Source: Candidatus Choladousia intestinavium
GTDB lineage: Bacteria; Bacillota; Clostridia; Lachnospirales; Lachnospiraceae
Reading direction: 5' to 3'
DNA: 35,870 nucleotides
Assembly: GCA_018712785.1 (NCBI GenBank)
Contig: DVGK01000140.1
Coordinates: 1 to 35,870, forward strand
The translations under genes and the position numbers were made by a program. Of this stretch, positions 34,358 to 35,870 are shown one piece after another. The notes under the pieces were generated by a model. That model made no database searches and had not been told where the DNA came from. It was given only the letters and a program-made list of their open reading frames with translations. The first letter of the stretch is position 1; every line of letters begins with the position of its first letter.

Positions 34358-35854
34358 TTGAGGGCGAGCGGAATTTTGCTTCCGGTGACCAGCCTTCCTT
34401 CTAAGTATGGAATTGGCTGTTTTTCCGAAAGCGCATATGAATTTGTGGATCAGCTGAAGGAAGCGGGACAGCGCTTCTGGCAGATCCTGCCTCTGGGCCC
34501 TACCAGCTTTGGGGATTCTCCCTACCAGTCCTTTTCTACTTTTGCCGGCAACCCGTATTTTATAAGCCTGGAGGAGCTGATCCGGGAAGGTGTGCTTACA
34601 GAAGAAGAATGCGGAGCGGTGGATTTCGGAGAGGATCCGGGAAACGTTGACTACGGAAAAATGTATGAGGGACGTTTCCCGCTGCTGCGCAAGGCGTATG
34701 AGAGGAGCGATATCAGCAAAAATCCGGAGTTTGCCAGTTTTATGGAAAAAAATGCTTACTGGGTGAAGGATTACGCCATCTTTATGGCAGTAAAAGATCT
34801 TTTTGAAGGGGCAAGCTGGGATCAGTGGCCGGAAGATATCAGAAAACGCTGGGGATATTCTATGGAATACTATCAGCGGGAGCTTTACTATGAGATCGAG
34901 TTTTATGAGTACATACAGTTTAAGTTTATAGAGCAGTGGACCAGGCTGAAGGCATATGCCAATGAAAGAGGGATACGGATCATAGGAGACATTCCTATCT
35001 ATGTGGCCTATGACAGCGCCGATGTCTGGGCTCATCCGGAACTGTTTCAGTTCGATGAGAATAATCTGCCGGTAGCTGTGGCCGGATGTCCGCCGGACGG
35101 ATTCGCGGCGGACGGCCAGCTCTGGGGAAATCCGCTGTATCGGTGGGACTATCACCGACAGACCGGATATGCCTGGTGGATGCAGCGGCTTGGCTATTGC
35201 TACCAGCTCTATGACGTGGTACGGATTGATCATTTCCGCGGGTTCGACGAGTATTTCTCGATTCCGTACGGAGAGACAACGGCTAAGAACGGACATTGGG
35301 AAAAAGGACCGGGGATTGAATTCTTCTGGCGGATGAAGGAGTGCCTGGGCGAAAAAGAGATTATTGCGGAAGATCTGGGGTATGTAACGGATTCTGTCCG
35401 TCAGCTTGTGCGGGACAGCGGTTTCCCAGGCATGAAGGTGCTGGAATTTGCCTTTGATTCCAGAGACTCAGGAAGCGCCAATGACTATCTGCCTCACAAT
35501 TATATTCAGAATAGTATCGTGTATACCGGTACCCATGACAATGAAACTCTTACAGGCTGGTTCGGCAGTATCCGTCCGGAGGAGAGGAAGATGGTGCGGA
35601 ATTATCTGAATAATTATCGCGATTCAGATAAAGAGATCTATTGGGATATGGTCTGCCTGGCTATGGGCAGCGTATCAAAGCTGTGTGTGATTCCCATTCA
35701 GGATTATCTGGGCTACGACAACAGCGCCAGAATCAATAAGCCCTCCACTATCGGAACCAACTGGAAGTGGAGATTGAAGAAGGGGGAGATCACAGAAGAG
35801 CTGCTGAAGCGCATCCGGGATCTCACCATGTGGTACGGAAGATATTACGGGTGA
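34358..35854 (+). CDS. malQ: 4-alpha-glucanotransferase (amylomaltase, GH77)
   Basis: The 498-residue enzyme disproportionates maltodextrins, transferring glucan segments and freeing glucose. Catalytic residues are D291 in VRIDHFRG (nucleophile), E338 in IIAEDLG and D394 in THDNET. N-terminal RASGILLPVTSLPSKYGIG and SFGDSPYQSFSTFAGNPYF are textbook GH77 sequence. The start is TTG at 34358, supported by GAGGAG 7 nt upstream. The gene is complete; its stop lies 16 nt before the right end of the window. Together with the GH31 enzyme and the CUT1 transporter it points to an alpha-glucan or maltodextrin-related substrate. The operon may continue beyond the window. Confidence 0.95.
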   Translation: MRASGILLPVTSLPSKYGIGCFSESAYEFVDQLKEAGQRFWQILPLGPTSFGDSPYQSFSTFAGNPYFISLEELIREGVLTEEECGAVDFGEDPGNVDYGKMYEGRFPLLRKAYERSDISKNPEFASFMEKNAYWVKDYAIFMAVKDLFEGASWDQWPEDIRKRWGYSMEYYQRELYYEIEFYEYIQFKFIEQWTRLKAYANERGIRIIGDIPIYVAYDSADVWAHPELFQFDENNLPVAVAGCPPDGFAADGQLWGNPLYRWDYHRQTGYAWWMQRLGYCYQLYDVVRIDHFRGFDEYFSIPYGETTAKNGHWEKGPGIEFFWRMKECLGEKEIIAEDLGYVTDSVRQLVRDSGFPGMKVLEFAFDSRDSGSANDYLPHNYIQNSIVYTGTHDNETLTGWFGSIRPEERKMVRNYLNNYRDSDKEIYWDMVCLAMGSVSKLCVIPIQDYLGYDNSARINKPSTIGTNWKWRLKKGEITEELLKRIRDLTMWYGRYYG

Positions 35855-35870
35855 ATCAGGAGGGTTATGC

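Noticed and set aside
34100..35296. 398-codon minus-strand frame across malQ
   Set aside because: Antisense of GH77 sequence; long only because stops are rare in the complement.
1..35870. CRISPR arrays, tRNA or rRNA genes, toxin-antitoxin or defence islands
   Set aside because: No regularly spaced repeats, tRNA cloverleaf or rRNA signature seen; the only nuclease-like gene is the broken PBECR4 remnant.

Overview
The window looks like a chromosomal segment from a spore-forming, gut-type member of the Clostridia, most likely family Lachnospiraceae. The reasons are mixed base composition of roughly 50 % GC by eye, AGGAGG-type ribosome binding sites almost everywhere, a CotS-like spore coat gene, HPr/PTS transport, CUT1 sugar ABC modules without their own ATPase, and short intergenic gaps. 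I see no rRNA, tRNA, CRISPR array, insertion sequence or prophage structure. Genus and species cannot be called from this sequence alone.

Left part (1-8011). A frameshifted remnant of a PBECR4-type phage nuclease gene ends in a strong terminator. It is followed on the minus strand by a helical-bundle protein and the run azlC-azlD-(DUF3237+alpha/beta hydrolase). Divergently, the CCA-adding enzyme gene is followed by an overlapping three-gene unit: a double-Nudix protein, a DMT-family transporter and a PflX-type radical SAM protein. A perfect bidirectional terminator closes it.

Middle part (8036-17809). A minus-strand run encodes TreR and a heterodimeric ABC exporter with one degenerate ATP site. 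Facing it is a trehalose operon on the plus strand: EIIBCA transporter, phosphotrehalase and a dedicated HPr. Two TreR-like operators overlap its promoter. HPr keeps the catalytic His15 but has Asn where regulatory Ser46 should be. A CotS-like gene follows.

Housekeeping part (17825-22132). pyrG and ftsH are divergent. ftsH has a good promoter and a leader of about 200 nt with at least five hairpins, and the protein ends in an acidic low-complexity tail.

Right part (22131-35870). A short graveyard holds the 3' ends of a sugar-binding protein gene and a short-chain dehydrogenase gene. Next come a membrane-attached MerR regulator with a 19-bp-spacer promoter and a minus-strand SAM methyltransferase. 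The rest is a carbohydrate locus: a divergent atypical nucleoside hydrolase, then a CUT1 binding protein, two permeases, an ADP-ribosylglycohydrolase-family multidomain protein, a GH31 alpha-glycosidase and MalQ. LacI-type operators sit downstream of the promoter, and a terminator-like hairpin separates the binding-protein gene from the permeases. This locus is the best candidate for an undescribed catabolic system; its substrate is unknown.
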